Below are positions 10,861 through 20,858 of a DNA stretch of 64,000 nt, one piece after another. The stretch is taken from assembly GCA_030765065.1 (NCBI GenBank), contig CM060985.1, positions 176,640,096 to 176,704,095 of the forward strand, read 5' to 3'. A model generated the notes under the pieces. It saw nothing but the letters and a program-made list of their open reading frames with translations. It had not been told where the DNA came from and did no database searches. A program made the position numbers and the translations under genes. This DNA is from Deroplatys truncata. Its lineage: Eukaryota; Arthropoda; Insecta; Mantodea; Mantidae. Position 1 is the stretch's first letter. Each line of letters opens with the position of its first letter.

Positions 10861-12113
10861 CGAGGGTCTTCCACAAACTAAGTCCCGATCGCGTCCAGAG
10901 AGGCATCACCAGTCGGATAAGAATGCGCATTTGCGGGTTTAGAGAGAAAGAATGTGAAAATAATACAGTACAGTTTCAGTCTTGTAATGGTAGTGGCTAT
11001 CCACAGTGCTCGGAGAAAATGGCGGCTCCAATATTGTCTCCTGCCAACTGCGAGGTTCGTGCAGTCATCCGATTTTTCACGCCCAAAAGCGATCTCCAGC
11101 AGAGATTCATCGCCAATTGTGCCGCGTGTATGGACACGACAGTATGGTAAGACCATGGTTCAGGCAATTCACTGAAGGACGAACCAATATTCACGACGAA
11201 GAACGTAGTGGCTGGCCGTCCGTGGTGACACCTGAACTGATGGAGAGTGTGCGACAAGTAATTGTGCAGAACCGGCGCTTCACAATTTCAGAACTCTCTT
11301 GTCAATTTCTACAGATGTCTCGCTCGCATTTGCACGAAATTGTCTCCCAGCGGTATGGTTTTCACAAAGTGTGTGCGAAATGGCTGCAACTAACTGATGA
11401 ACACGAAACGAAATGTCTGGCCGCAGCATTGACATTCCTACAACGATACACAGAGAAAGGGGACGGGTTTCTCGACAATATTGTCATTGGGGATGAAACA
11501 TGGGTGTTGCATGCCACACCGGAAACAAAGCAGCAATCAATGCATTAGCAGCTCACTTGTGAAGACCAAATTCAAGCTGACAATCTCTGTCACAGAAATC
11601 ACATGCACTGTCTTCTGCGATCGACGTGTGTCCTGTACGAACTTTTACTGCGAAGCGAGACCGTAAATTCTGATCGGTATTGTGAGACATTGCATAAACT
11701 GAACAGGGCAATCCAGAAAAAGAGATGTGGGATGTTGACAACAGGCATTGCACTATTGTATGACACTGCAAGACCCTATACAGCCAACGCCACACAAAAT
11801 ATGTTGAATCAGTTTGGATGGGAGATCCTCGACCATCCACCCTACAGTCCCGATCTTGCCCCAAGTGATTTTCATCTATTCCGTCTTATGAAGCTTTTCT
11901 GGCAGGAAAACTTTTCCACGATGACGCTGAGGTGCAGAATGAAGTGACTTTGTGGCTCCGGACATTGATGGCAGACTCCTATGACTTATGCATACAATCG
12001 ATGGTGCACCGGTACAATAAATGCCTCAACAGTGGTGGTGAAAAGTAGCCAGTGAATCTATGTAATTATTTTTTTCTCCTTATCATCGGGACTTAATTTC
12101 TGGATGTCCCCCG
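10861..12113 (+). mobile_element. Near full-length mariner, copy 2
   Basis: The left end CGAGGGTCTTCCACAAACTA, then AGTCCCGAT (10861-10889), matches the complement of the right end ATCGGGACTTAATTTCTGGA, then TGTCCCCCG (12085-12113), at about 24 of 29 positions. TA flanks both ends (10859-10860 and 12114-12115). Length is 1,253 bp, that of a complete mariner. It encodes its transposase on the plus strand, opposite to its immediate neighbour at 9589-10849. Confidence 0.85.
11019..12048 (+). pseudogene. mariner transposase (copy 2)
   Basis: The start is the ATG at 11019 (MAAPILSPANCEVRAVIRFF). A one-base loss near 11095 shifts into the frame reading SPAEIHRQLCRVYG, RQFTEGRTNIHDEERSG and SELSCQFLQMSRSHLHEIV (helix-turn-helix region). 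IVIGDETWVLHATPETK holds the first catalytic Asp (about 11483-11533). A TAG at 11546-11548 replaces the codon after QQSMH. A further frame reads LLYDTARPYTA (second Asp, about 11756-11788) and PPYSPDLAPSDFHLF (third Asp, about 11839-11883). The reading ends CLNSGGEK and stop at 12046-12048. It is nearly full length but has at least two frameshifts and one stop. In the second block the usual HDNARPH is altered. Confidence 0.85.
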
Positions 12114-12115
12114 TA

Positions 12116-12340
12116 CTTTGAGATAAACCTTCGATACTTTTTCAATGCTTTTAAATTTTTAATTTTGCGTTATTGAAAGTTGTTCCTTCTAACTTTATGC
12201 TAGATAAGGAATGAAAGAAGTCGAAATTCTCGTTATTGTCTCGCAGTGTCCCCAAAGTGTTGCTGGACTGTAGTTCTAGATAGACCACGTTTGCTGTGGC
12301 TGAATCAAAAACTTTAAAATAAAGTTTTCAGCCCACAATA
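12116..12340. other. No recognisable feature
   Basis: Short AT-rich unique-looking sequence between the second mariner and the MITE. No frame and no repeat seen. Confidence 0.3.
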
Positions 12341-12342
12341 TA

Positions 12343-12828
12343 CAGGATCATTCAAAAAGACGGAATGGACTTTACACATTTATTTCTAATAAACGGCAAT
12401 AGATGGTGACACATGCAATACATCACTGAATAGAGAGAAGTTCAAAGTTTTATTTTATGTGTTCCAAATGGGCACCATTTGTTATGCGAGGACGACCAGT
12501 GATTTTTCCGTTTGCATACGCAAACATGTTTACGAATTTATTGCATCAATTGTAAATGTTTAATGACGAGGCGGCTCGTTATTGAACTTGCAAAGAAATG
12601 CACGTGAAACAATGGATTCTCTCTTTGTATACTGCAGATCACAAAACGACTTTACCTTTGGCGTTGCCATTTACTTGTAAAGAAACCCAGCGCCAATGTA
12701 GGCACTGAATGGAACTAATAGGTGGGGCTTGAAACTTTTAACTTTCCTCCATTCAATGATGTGTCGCTATCTATTGTCGTTCATTAAAAAAATATGTAAA
12801 ATCTATTCCATGTTTTTGAATAATACAG
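12343..12828. mobile_element. MITE with about 65-bp terminal inverted repeats
   Basis: The left arm begins CAGGATCATTCAAAAAGACG (12343) and includes AATAGATGGTGACACAT. The right arm is its complement, ending TTTTTGAATAATACAG (12828). The arms pair over about 65 bp with scattered mismatches. TA lies at both borders (12341-12342 and 12829-12830). On the minus strand next to the left arm, codons reading RITNGAHLEHIK and a stop remain. These look like the last residues of a Tc1/mariner-type transposase, so this is probably an internally deleted derivative of an autonomous element. Confidence 0.75.
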
Positions 12829-12855
12829 TAGTCACATAAAAAAGAAAGCAAAGAA

Positions 12856-12914
12856 ATGGTTACATTACTATTGTTATTATTGTTATTGTTCTTGTTGTTG
12901 TTGTTGTTGTTAGC
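12856..12914 (+). repeat. TTG/TTA trinucleotide microsatellite
   Basis: Runs of TTA and TTG triplets, ending in five or more TTG units. A leucine-rich frame through it is an artefact of the repeat. Confidence 0.85.
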
Positions 12915-12959
12915 CTTGACCAACAATAGGAGATCTATAACCTATGATACTACCAAGAT

Positions 12960-13750
12960 AAAAATTCCGATGTATTGCACTCACATGACTTTTTCTACAC
13001 AGGTGCAGACTGTTTTTACAAACGCTTATTCTCCATATGCTTCATGTTAATCGAGATGTTAATCTTATTGCTAGTTTTCTTGTAGATGCAAGGGGAATAT
13101 GGTAGGTTTTAAGTGATAGTCAAATGTTTTAAGAGCTGGTTGCTATGTGCAGCATTTCATTCTCTTTGTATGTCCAGAACATAAAAAAAATAACGAATTC
13201 ACATAGCAGAAAAAATATAAGTATTGGAACATTGAAACAAATAACAAGGAATATATTGGAAATGGTGCACTCCACAAATATGGTAGAATTGTATTTATCT
13301 CTTGCGGTTTACCAGTTATGCAAAAACCATTCACATTTAGGATGGCTTATGGGGACATGCCCAGTAAATTCGAGATGTACATTTTATTTGTCAAGAAAAT
13401 ATCTTAAACATATGATATTTTAATGAAATTGTTTGTGGCATTTTGAAGAAAATCAAAATTTTCGAAAAATGTTACATACAAATCATTATCTGGGTGGGAA
13501 ATTTTTCTGGAAAAATTCATGTCACATCTTTGAAAGACATTGAACCTAAATACCAAATGTGGTACACATACGACTTTTTGTTTTCGAGTTGTATGTTATC
13601 AGACACACATCTACACAGACACACGGTCGGACCTTTTTCTAAAAATTATTTTTTGGGGTTCAGGGGGCCTCAAAACATGTATTTCCGGTGAAATCTCGAT
13701 ATTGAATTTTTGGATGAAATGCACTACTTCCCCTACTTACTATGCAGCCA
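12960..13750 (+). repeat. Repeat A copy (plus)
   Basis: Starts near GTATTGCACTCACATGACTT and ends CCCCTACTTACTATG. Internal landmarks in Repeat A order: AAACGCTTATTCTCCATATG, TTAATCGAGATGTTAATC, GGTTTACCAGTTATGCAAAA, GATATTTTAATGA, TTCAGGGGGCCTCAAAACAT. Open frames of 80-98 codons here are by-products of the repeat. Confidence 0.75.
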
Positions 13751-14253
13751 AATGGAACATGTCATACAGGAACAATTTCGGAATTAGTATACAATACAAA
13801 ACTGGTTACATAAGTTTATACACAGAAAACTACTAATAAGAACATAATTCAGTGAACAAGCTATCGCCTTTATAGTATTTTATAAAGCGAGCATCAATGC
13901 TCAAAAATCAGTATCGGTATCGAGAAGCAATGGTAATAACTAATATTTAATTTACTAATACTCACTAGTTTCAAGCTGATCGTTTTACCTGTTGCTTCCT
14001 TTTATAAATATTCCTATAATTACGGGTTGTCTTTAAAATAAAGAGTCAATTGTATCAAAAAGAACATGTCAACACACACTCTCTTTGTGCGTATATACAG
14101 GGTGGGTCATTTCAGACTGTACAGTATCTCCAAAAATAAGCGTAGTAGAAGCAAATGTCTTTAATAAAAGTTGCTTGATATTATGGGGGAATGTAAATCC
14201 CATTAGTCGTGTATTATTTGGAGGACGTCGTGATGGTCATTGTAGACCCTATC
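13751..14253. other. Mostly unassigned; candidate transposon end at 14094
   Basis: Nothing coding is recognised. TATATACAGGGTGGGTCATT at about 14092-14111 resembles the TA-CAGGGTG termini of Tc1/mariner-type elements seen elsewhere in the window. No partner end was found within 160 bp before Repeat A begins. After that Repeat A (15173-15180) the sequence GGACACCCACCC could belong to the interrupted element. Confidence 0.25.
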
Positions 14254-14254
14254 T

Positions 14255-15172
14255 AGTTTTTACTTTCTCTACTACGTATAGCAAGTAGGGGAAGTATTAT
14301 ATTCCACCCAAAAATTCGATACCGAGATTTCACCGAAAATATATGTTTTGAGAACCCCTGAATACAAAAAAAGCATTTTTGGAAACATGTCCGTGTGTGT
14401 GTCTGTGTGTCTGTCTGTGAACAGCATAACTCAGAAATGAACAGTCGGATAAACACCAAATTTGGTATTTAGGTTCAGTATCTTCCAAGGATGCGACTCG
14501 AAGGTTTTCAAGAAAATCCCCCAACCCAGATTACCCTTTACATGGAAGAGTTTTCGAAAAATTTAATTTTCTCAAAAATGGCTGCAACGACATTGATTAA
14601 AATATCATATGTTTAAGATATCTTCTTCACAAATGAAATGTATATCTTGAATTTTCTGGGAATGTCTCCAAAAGTATTCTTCATTGTGAACGACTTTTGC
14701 ATAACTGGTAAACCATAAGAGATAGACAAAAGTTTACTACACAAAAATGTAGATCGCGTTAAAATACACAATTTATGTCATATAGAATTTTTTTGTTGAG
14801 TGAACCATTTTGGAGATATTGCTTGTTATTCCCTTAAATTTTTCAATACTTTTTTTTCAAATGAGAATTGGTTATTCATTTTTTCGTCTTGAATATGCAA
14901 AGAGTATTAATCTGTGGGAAAGGGAATGGTGCTGCACCTAGCAACCAGCTATTAAGAGATATGTCTGTGCTTAAAGGCTACTGTTTTTCTATATTGCCCT
15001 TGTAAATATATATTCCCTTTACAACTACAAGAAAATTAGCAATAAGATAGAGTCTGCAAATGTTTATCTCGATTAACATGAAGTAGATGGAGAATAAGCG
15101 TTTGTAAAAATAGTTTGTACAAGAGTAGAGAAAGTCATGTGAGTGTAACACATCAGATTTTTTTAAATGGAC
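14255..15172 (-). repeat. Repeat A copy (minus)
   Basis: About 918 bp, one of the most complete copies. It starts TTTTTACTTTCTCTACTACG and ends ACACATCAGATTTTTTT. It contains a (GT)n stretch at 14393-14416 and the conserved words ACAGTCGGATAAACACCAAA and TTTGCATAACTGGTAAACCA. Confidence 0.85.
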
Positions 15173-15375
15173 ACCCACCCGTTTTACATTATTTTCTCAC
15201 TCCTCATAGAAAGCTAAACAACATTTATATAAAGCACTTTGCAATTGTTCTCACACCAACGTAAATAACAACGAAAATTCTGAATGGCTGTGTACGAAGA
15301 CCGCAGTAAATGGTTGGACCACCCATCCATGGTCATTTGAGGTTCAGGTTACGTTTCGTAATTGGGAACCAACAT

Positions 15376-16220
15376 TTTTACTTTGTCTACTACATTTAGT
15401 AAGTAGGAGATGTATTGTATTCCACCCAAAACTTCGATACCGAGATTTCACCGGAAATATATGTTTTGAGATCCCCTGTATCAAAAAAAGCATTTTTGGA
15501 AACATATCCGTGTGTGTGTGTCTGTGAACAGCATAACTCAGAAACGAACAGTCGGATAAACACCAAAGTTGGTATTTAGGTTCAGCATCTCCAAGGATGC
15601 GACACGAAGGTTTTCAAGAAAATCCCCCACCCCAGATTACCCTTTACATGGAAAATTTTTCGAAAATCTTAATCTTGTAAAAAATTGCTCTAAAGATTTT
15701 GATTAAAATCTCATATGTTTAAGATATCTTCTTGACAAATGAAATGTATATCTCGAATTTTCTGGGAATGTCTCCAAAAGTATTCTTCATTGTGAACGAC
15801 TTTTGCATAACTGATAAACCATAAGAGATAGACAAACTTTTACTACACAAGAAATGTAGATCGCGTTAAAATACACAATTTATGTTACATCAAGTTTTTT
15901 TGTTGAGTGGACTATTTTCGAGATATTGCTTGTTATTCCCTTAAATTTTCCAATACTTATACTGTTTCCTCAAATGGGAGTTCGTTATTCATTTTTTTGT
16001 GCTGGTAATACAAAGATAATGGAATGCGCCACATAGCAACCAGCTCTTAAAGCATTTGACTATCGCTTAAGGCCTACCATATTCCCCTTGTACTTACAAT
16101 AAAATTAGCAATAAGATTAACATCTCCATTAAAATGAAGTATGTGGAGAATAAGCGTTTGTAAAAATAGCTTGTACAAGAGTAGAGAAGGTCATGTGAGT
16201 TAATACTTCAGATTTTTTGA
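15376..16220 (-). repeat. Repeat A copy (minus)
   Basis: Starts TTTTTACTTTGTCTACTACA near 15374 and ends AATACTTCAGATTTTTTGA. It is collinear with the copy at 14255-15172, with a shorter (GT)n tract and small indels. Only about 200 bp of unassigned sequence separate the two copies. Confidence 0.85.
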
Positions 16221-16224
16221 AGCC

Positions 16225-16560
16225 TAACCTTATGTGTGTGTGAGTCTGTAAACAGCATAACTAAAACAGGAAATGTCGGATAAGTACCAAAATTGGTATT
16301 TTAGGTTCAATATCTTCCAAGGATACAGCACAAGGACTTTCAACATAATCCTTTACTCCCAACTACACATTAAATGCAACATTTTTCACAAATTTCTATT
16401 TTCTAATAAATGGCTAACGATTTTGATTAAAATACTATATATCAGAGATATTTATAGGCCAAATAATATCTATATCTTAAGTGTTGTAGGAATAGCCTTT
16501 GAAGTCCTTTTTCATTCGGAAGAAACCTTCAATGTATAACTGTATTTCAGCAACTTAGAA
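16225..16560 (-). repeat. Repeat A relative (subfamily A2), partial
   Basis: Begins GTGTGTGTGAGTCTGTAAAC and continues AGCATAACT, GTCGGATAAGTACCAAA, TTCAATATCTTCCAAGGAT. It is more diverged than the A copies just upstream and resembles the region at 30421-30700. The left end is missing. Confidence 0.6.
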
Positions 16561-17105
16561 AAAATCCTTAGGAGGAGTAACTCACCTGGTCATGTATTCC
16601 TCCTCTCTAACCACCTTGGGCGGGCATATCTCTGAGTCGCTGCTTAAAGCACTACACACCAATTTGCACATAGCCCGTGTTTTGTTTTATTTTATTCTCA
16701 CAAAATAGTTTATGACACCACTGTTGTAACTATCCAACTGTATAGGCAGGACACAAGAGCATTGCAAAAAAATGCTGTGTTTGTAGATTGCTGTGGCAGC
16801 GGGTGTGAAAACAAATGTTTGCACATTACTAGCGATAGCTTGCGATATTAATACGATATATCTCCCAAAAGCTAATTCACTCTTTTAGGATATTTTGTAG
16901 CCTTCACTCCTCATATATCTCTTCAAGGAAATAAAGTTCCCTACTGATTGATTTTCGTAATACAAATTATTTCAATTGAAACTTTACAAATAAAACTAAC
17001 GACTTTAATTATTTTATAGAAAGACCAATCATATATCATCATCTCGAAACTGTGCTCCTTAACATGCCTTTTACAGAACTGGAGTAAGGATCTTAGCTTT
17101 TGAGT
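16561..17105. other. No recognisable feature
   Basis: Mixed-composition sequence with no frame of note. It ends at the LTR start. Confidence 0.25.
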
Positions 17106-18012
17106 TGTGGCAGTATTTTATATCACAAATATGTAAATGCCAGAGTGATTGTAGTGTAAATAAGCTTATTGTATGACATTGATTTGAGATGTTTGTTAAT
17201 TATATGCATTGTTAGGAAATAAGTTTACACGGCGTCACTGAAACTGACAATAAGAGCGGGCAACAATGTAGCGAGGGGGTGAATTGTTTATCAATTATAA
17301 GAGACAAACAAATGACGTCAGATTAGCGCGCTTTTCTTTAGAAATGGAGGGAATCTCTTCCCTAGAGCATATGTGTTTTCGTAATTTTGATTGGATATAA
17401 AAATAGACGCTAATGTTGGCGCGCTTTATTAACCAATAGCAGCTCTGTTATAATCTTTAGGCATATCGGGTGAGGGAGTATAAATTCCGTGCCAGAGTCG
17501 GGTAACGCGCAGTATGACAGAATAATTCACAAGGTAAACGTCGCTCAGTCCAACAGAAGCATTCGCGGGTAATACGTCTTGCAGTCCAACAGAATCATAC
17601 AGAGGTTATACGCCGCTCAGTTCATCAGAATCATTCGCGGGTTACACGTCGCACAGTTTAACAGAATCTCTCGCGTCGTAAAGTTAGTTATAAATGTGAA
17701 ATACGCGGATTAATAATGTGCAGAAAATAAGTGATTATAGTAACATAAAAAAATATAACAGTTTCAGTCGGGCGTGTATCAAGAATAATTATGTTGAATG
17801 AATAAAGTGTGACGGCAATAAAAGTGTAAAAACAAATTCTTTTATCAGTGTTATCTTTCAGTAACAACTCCTTTGCGTTTACACACCCTGTTTAAGAGAT
17901 ATGCTCGACTGAGTAGTAATAATAGCTAGCCAGAGTACAATGAACCCAAAATTCAAACTAGTAATACAATAACAGGCGCTCAGCAATAAGATAACACGAA
18001 GTTACCGCGACA
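17106..18012 (+). mobile_element. LTR of a retrotransposon, with PBS downstream
   Basis: The block starts TGTGGCAGTATTTTATATCA and ends GCGACA, so it has TG...CA borders. It matches the solo LTR at 25412-26220 in inverse orientation. Promoter-like parts are visible: TGACGTCA (CRE-type, 17313-17320) and TATAAA (17479-17484). AATAAA signals follow at 17801-17806 and 17817-17822. Downstream of the TATA box, four 36-bp tandem units (about 17535-17678) lie in what would be transcribed sequence. Directly after the LTR a primer-binding site is seen. The internal region is truncated within about 270 bp; no gag or pol is present. Confidence 0.75.
17535..17678 (+). repeat. Four 36-bp tandem units inside the LTR
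   Basis: Each unit ends with words like CAACAGAATCATTCGCGGGT. Diverged copies begin near 17535, 17570, 17606 and 17642. The homologous LTR at 25412-26220 carries a related array of about three units with the core AGAATCTCTCGCGAGG. The period equals that of the large minisatellite, but the sequences are unrelated. Confidence 0.7.
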
Positions 18013-18015
18013 AAT

Positions 18016-18034
18016 TGGCTCCCATACGTGGGGC
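18016..18034 (+). promoter_or_regulatory. Retroelement primer-binding site
   Basis: TGGCTCCCATACGTGGGGC lies 3 bp after the LTR end. It starts with the TGG expected from a tRNA CCA end and closely resembles the known lysine-tRNA primer-binding sites of insect retroelements, with one substitution and one inserted base. Its position fixes the 3' end of the LTR. Confidence 0.65.
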
Positions 18035-18289
18035 AGATAAACATAAAGCATCTTCCAACTACCAACAAATATAATCTACTTCAGAGTTAACACGGTGTAA
18101 AACAAGATCGTATAAATTTTTCTACACTAAAAATTTGCTGTGTTCACACCAGTGACGTGACACTTGTTTCCGGCGTATCAGCCCACTTCCTCTTTAAGAC
18201 ACCTCATTAGATAACACAGTAGCTAACGGCAAAAGTAGAATGGGGGGGGCGATTTATCCCTTCTCAGTTCCCGACCGAGGGTTTTTACT
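18035..18289. other. Residual internal leader of the LTR element
   Basis: No gag frame. It presumably contains the untranslated leader before a truncation. A run of nine Gs lies near 18242-18250. Confidence 0.3.
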
Positions 18290-18726
18290 AAGTTGGTACA
18301 CTATAGTAAACGTTAAGCGATAAACAGAAACAAACTACACAAAAATATAGACTTTTTTAAAACACACAATTTATTTCAAATAAGTCTTTTGTGGAATAGG
18401 CCGTTTCTGAGATAGCCGTTATTAAAGGTTCGAATTCTTCATTTCTTGGTCATTATTCAAAGTTCCTTCAACATTCACTTGTTTCTCGCGATGTCATGGA
18501 AACAGTATGGAATTTTAAGGCCAGCATATAGCGTCCAGTTGTTAAACATTTGACTATCGCTGTTCTCTTTGTATCTATAGCGAAATGTGTAATGTAGCTA
18601 TTTTTGCAGAGGTTAGTTTGGATAGTAGATAGAAAAATAGGCTTTAGTGAAAATAATTTGTGTACCGAATAATAAACAGTAGAGGTGAGAGAAAGCCACG
18701 TGAATGTATCACATCAGATTTTTTTA
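18290..18726 (-). repeat. Repeat A subfamily A2 copy (minus)
   Basis: Ends CACATCAGATTTTTTTAACA like Repeat A. Its centre matches 30858-30951 almost base for base (words GGCCAGCATATAGCGTCCAG and TTGTTAAACATTTGACT). This defines an A2 subfamily that shares ends with A but has a different middle. Confidence 0.75.
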
Positions 18727-18757
18727 ACAGAGAACCTATTTCTGCAAATGTGTTGAT

Positions 18758-19200
18758 CTAATGTGCAGGACTTTGAGTCATCAATTTTTCCCTTGCTAGC
18801 CAATATAAATTGTGTATCTTCCCATCTGGTACAGCTTTACTCAATTCTGGGTTTTCTAGTAGGTGTTCTCCATTTAAAACCTTTTCAGCATTGCAAATCT
18901 TACATGCTTTGTCATTTATAAAACCAAATCTATGTAGATGTTTCACCAGACAGTCATGTCTAGTGGCTAATCTGAAATGCAACATTTTTTATCTTTTATG
19001 TTATTTCTTTTGTTGGAGAACTTTTATCAGTAATTTCCTTTTGAATATCATGTTGGCATTTTTGTTCTATATTAATTTCGACATTTATTAGTTTTATATT
19101 TAGTCGACAAGACTTTATAGGTTTTGAGTATAACACTGCACCCTTTTCAGCCAGAAAGTCTGCTGACTCGTTACCATTCACTCCTAAGTTCGATACCACA
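18758..19200 (-). pseudogene. LINE 3' fragment: RNase H end plus zinc-knuckle region
   Basis: Two minus-strand frames are consecutive. The first (19200 to 18996) contains GVNGNESADFLAEKGA, the typical end of a LINE-encoded RNase H. The second (18985 to 18758) reads FRLATRHDCLVKHLHRFGFI, then CKIC and GEHLLENPEL. This is the His/Cys-containing segment that follows RNase H in several insect non-LTR elements. The two pieces are offset by a frameshift near 18990. The expected Cys in the GEHLL-x-CP block is Asn. No reverse transcriptase remains. It is a different lineage from the LINE at 32.2 kb, which lacks RNase H. Confidence 0.6.
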
Positions 19201-19239
19201 TTATGGAATCGTATTCTTTTACTCTACTTTATTTTACGG

Positions 19240-19700
19240 CGCTTCAACTCCTTGGTCATAATTCGATGGATCTGTTGGTGGATAACCCTTGGAACGGTAT
19301 GTGATAGACAGTTAGCCTTCTAGGTCTCATCCCTTTAACCACCCACTCCGTCACATGTTACAGAGACCCGCTCCGTCACAGCTACCGAATCTTCTGCTTC
19401 GTGCCGTACACATGGCATTAGGGTGGGTCCAGTCCAACCGCCGCCATCACACAGAAAGGCGGAGAGTTAGGCTTCTAGGTCTCATCCCTGTAACTACTTG
19501 CTCCATGCCGTGCAGATGGCATTAGGGTGCCGTCCAGTCCAACCGCCACCCCCAGCTAGAAAAGCGAAAAGTTAGCCTTCTAGCTCTCATCCCTAGAAAT
19601 GCCATCCTACTTCACGTGCCCACTGAGACCCCTAGCGCATGACAGCCGGATCTTCTGCTTCGTGCCGCGCAGATGGCGTTAGGTTGCCGTCCAGTCTGAT
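19240..19700. repeat. Imperfect tandem repeat block
   Basis: Three copies of AGTTAGCCTTCTAGGTCTCA-like sequence occur near 19310, 19467 and 19572. GCAGATGGCATTAGGGTGCC-like words occur near 19410, 19508 and 19672. CTTCTGCTTCGTGCCG occurs near 19391 and 19648. Spacing is irregular (about 100-260 bp). The block is GC-richer than its surroundings and non-coding. Confidence 0.65.
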
Positions 19701-19779
19701 TACATTGTCTGTAGATAGATGGCATAGCATTCGCTATTACCACTTATTTTTCATTTTACTATTTTTTTGACTTATATTG

Positions 19780-19937
19780 GAACTTTGGGTCGTGGTATTA
19801 AATATCCAATCCGGATTTACCTTGGCGACTGAGGAAAACCACGAACAAACTTCAACAGATTGGTCGGCCTACGGGATTTGAACCCGGGACCTCCCGAATG
19901 CAGCCCATAGACTTTACCGCCTGAACCATCCGCTCGG
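19780..19937 (-). mobile_element. tRNA-derived SINE
   Basis: Read on the minus strand, the head carries an A-box-like GGATGGTTCAGGCGG and a good B-box, GGGTTCAAATCCC (complement of about 19870-19882). A body containing GTGGTTTTCCTCAGTCGCCA follows. It is not a functional tRNA gene because the 3' acceptor side runs directly into the body. Confidence 0.65.
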
Positions 19938-20858
19938 TGAATTGTATTTTGGTACATTACGCACTCAATAATCACGTTGAAATTTCCTTTGAACTCTTTA
20001 CACTCTCAAATTTGACTTACAAAGAATATGTTATGCCCGCTTTTGGTTTGTAGTAGCCATTTTAATCAGCTTATTTGTGTCCTTTCAGGTTATGCATTGC
20101 TGATTGTCATATACGGAAACCCCCAAATTTTAAGCATAATATAACAAGCAAGAATTTTATCCATACATATAGGGATCACCCTGTATTATCGTTTTGCAGT
20201 AAAGTAGGCAGTGTATATTTCGACAAAAAACGCCACCGTAGTGTAAAATATATCTCCATAAATGTATAACTTATGTTGTTGAGTTTTATTGCCTCTTTAG
20301 CAACCAATAGTGACAGTATTCATCCAAACAGAGCTGTTAGCTATGTCAACACACATTTTTTACGAGCCAGCCTGTACCTTTGTGCTTTAGATTTTTCCAC
20401 TGCTACAGCAACACTGAATGATGCAGGAAGGTGTGCATTATTAAACAGGTAGTGTCAGCGAACAAAAGCGTGGTTGAGTAAAAAACATCTTCATCCCCTC
20501 GTTTTAAAATGTTTGTTGCAGCCAGTATCCGAGTCACACTTGCTCACTTCTTCAAAAGCTTTTGTTCCTTCAACAAGCTCAATTCAATAAAGGGACTCAA
20601 AATGTCAAAAAGCAGTGTTCAGGATTGCAGCTGAGGGTTCTTTGTATTCCACAGCGTAAGAAAACCCATTCTTCTTTTGCTTTTATTAAGAGATGAGCTG
20701 TACGATTTCATTTTTATTTATTCCATCAAATACTTTATCATCATTAAAGTCCAGCTATTTATGTAATATTAAGTTGAGAAATATGGACATAAATATGTAA
20801 TAGAGTAGATACTCTAAACTACGTAACGAAGTATGTAACATCAAATAAACATCTAATT
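19938..20858. other. Unassigned; one candidate transposon end
   Basis: AT-rich, no convincing frame. ATAGGGATCACCCTGTATTA at about 20169-20188 resembles the CACCCTG-TA termini of the Tc1/mariner-type elements at 9000 and 63640. No matching left end was found. Confidence 0.3.

Noticed and set aside
17535..17678. Relationship between the 36-bp units in the LTR and the large minisatellite
   Set aside because: Only the period is shared; the sequences do not align.
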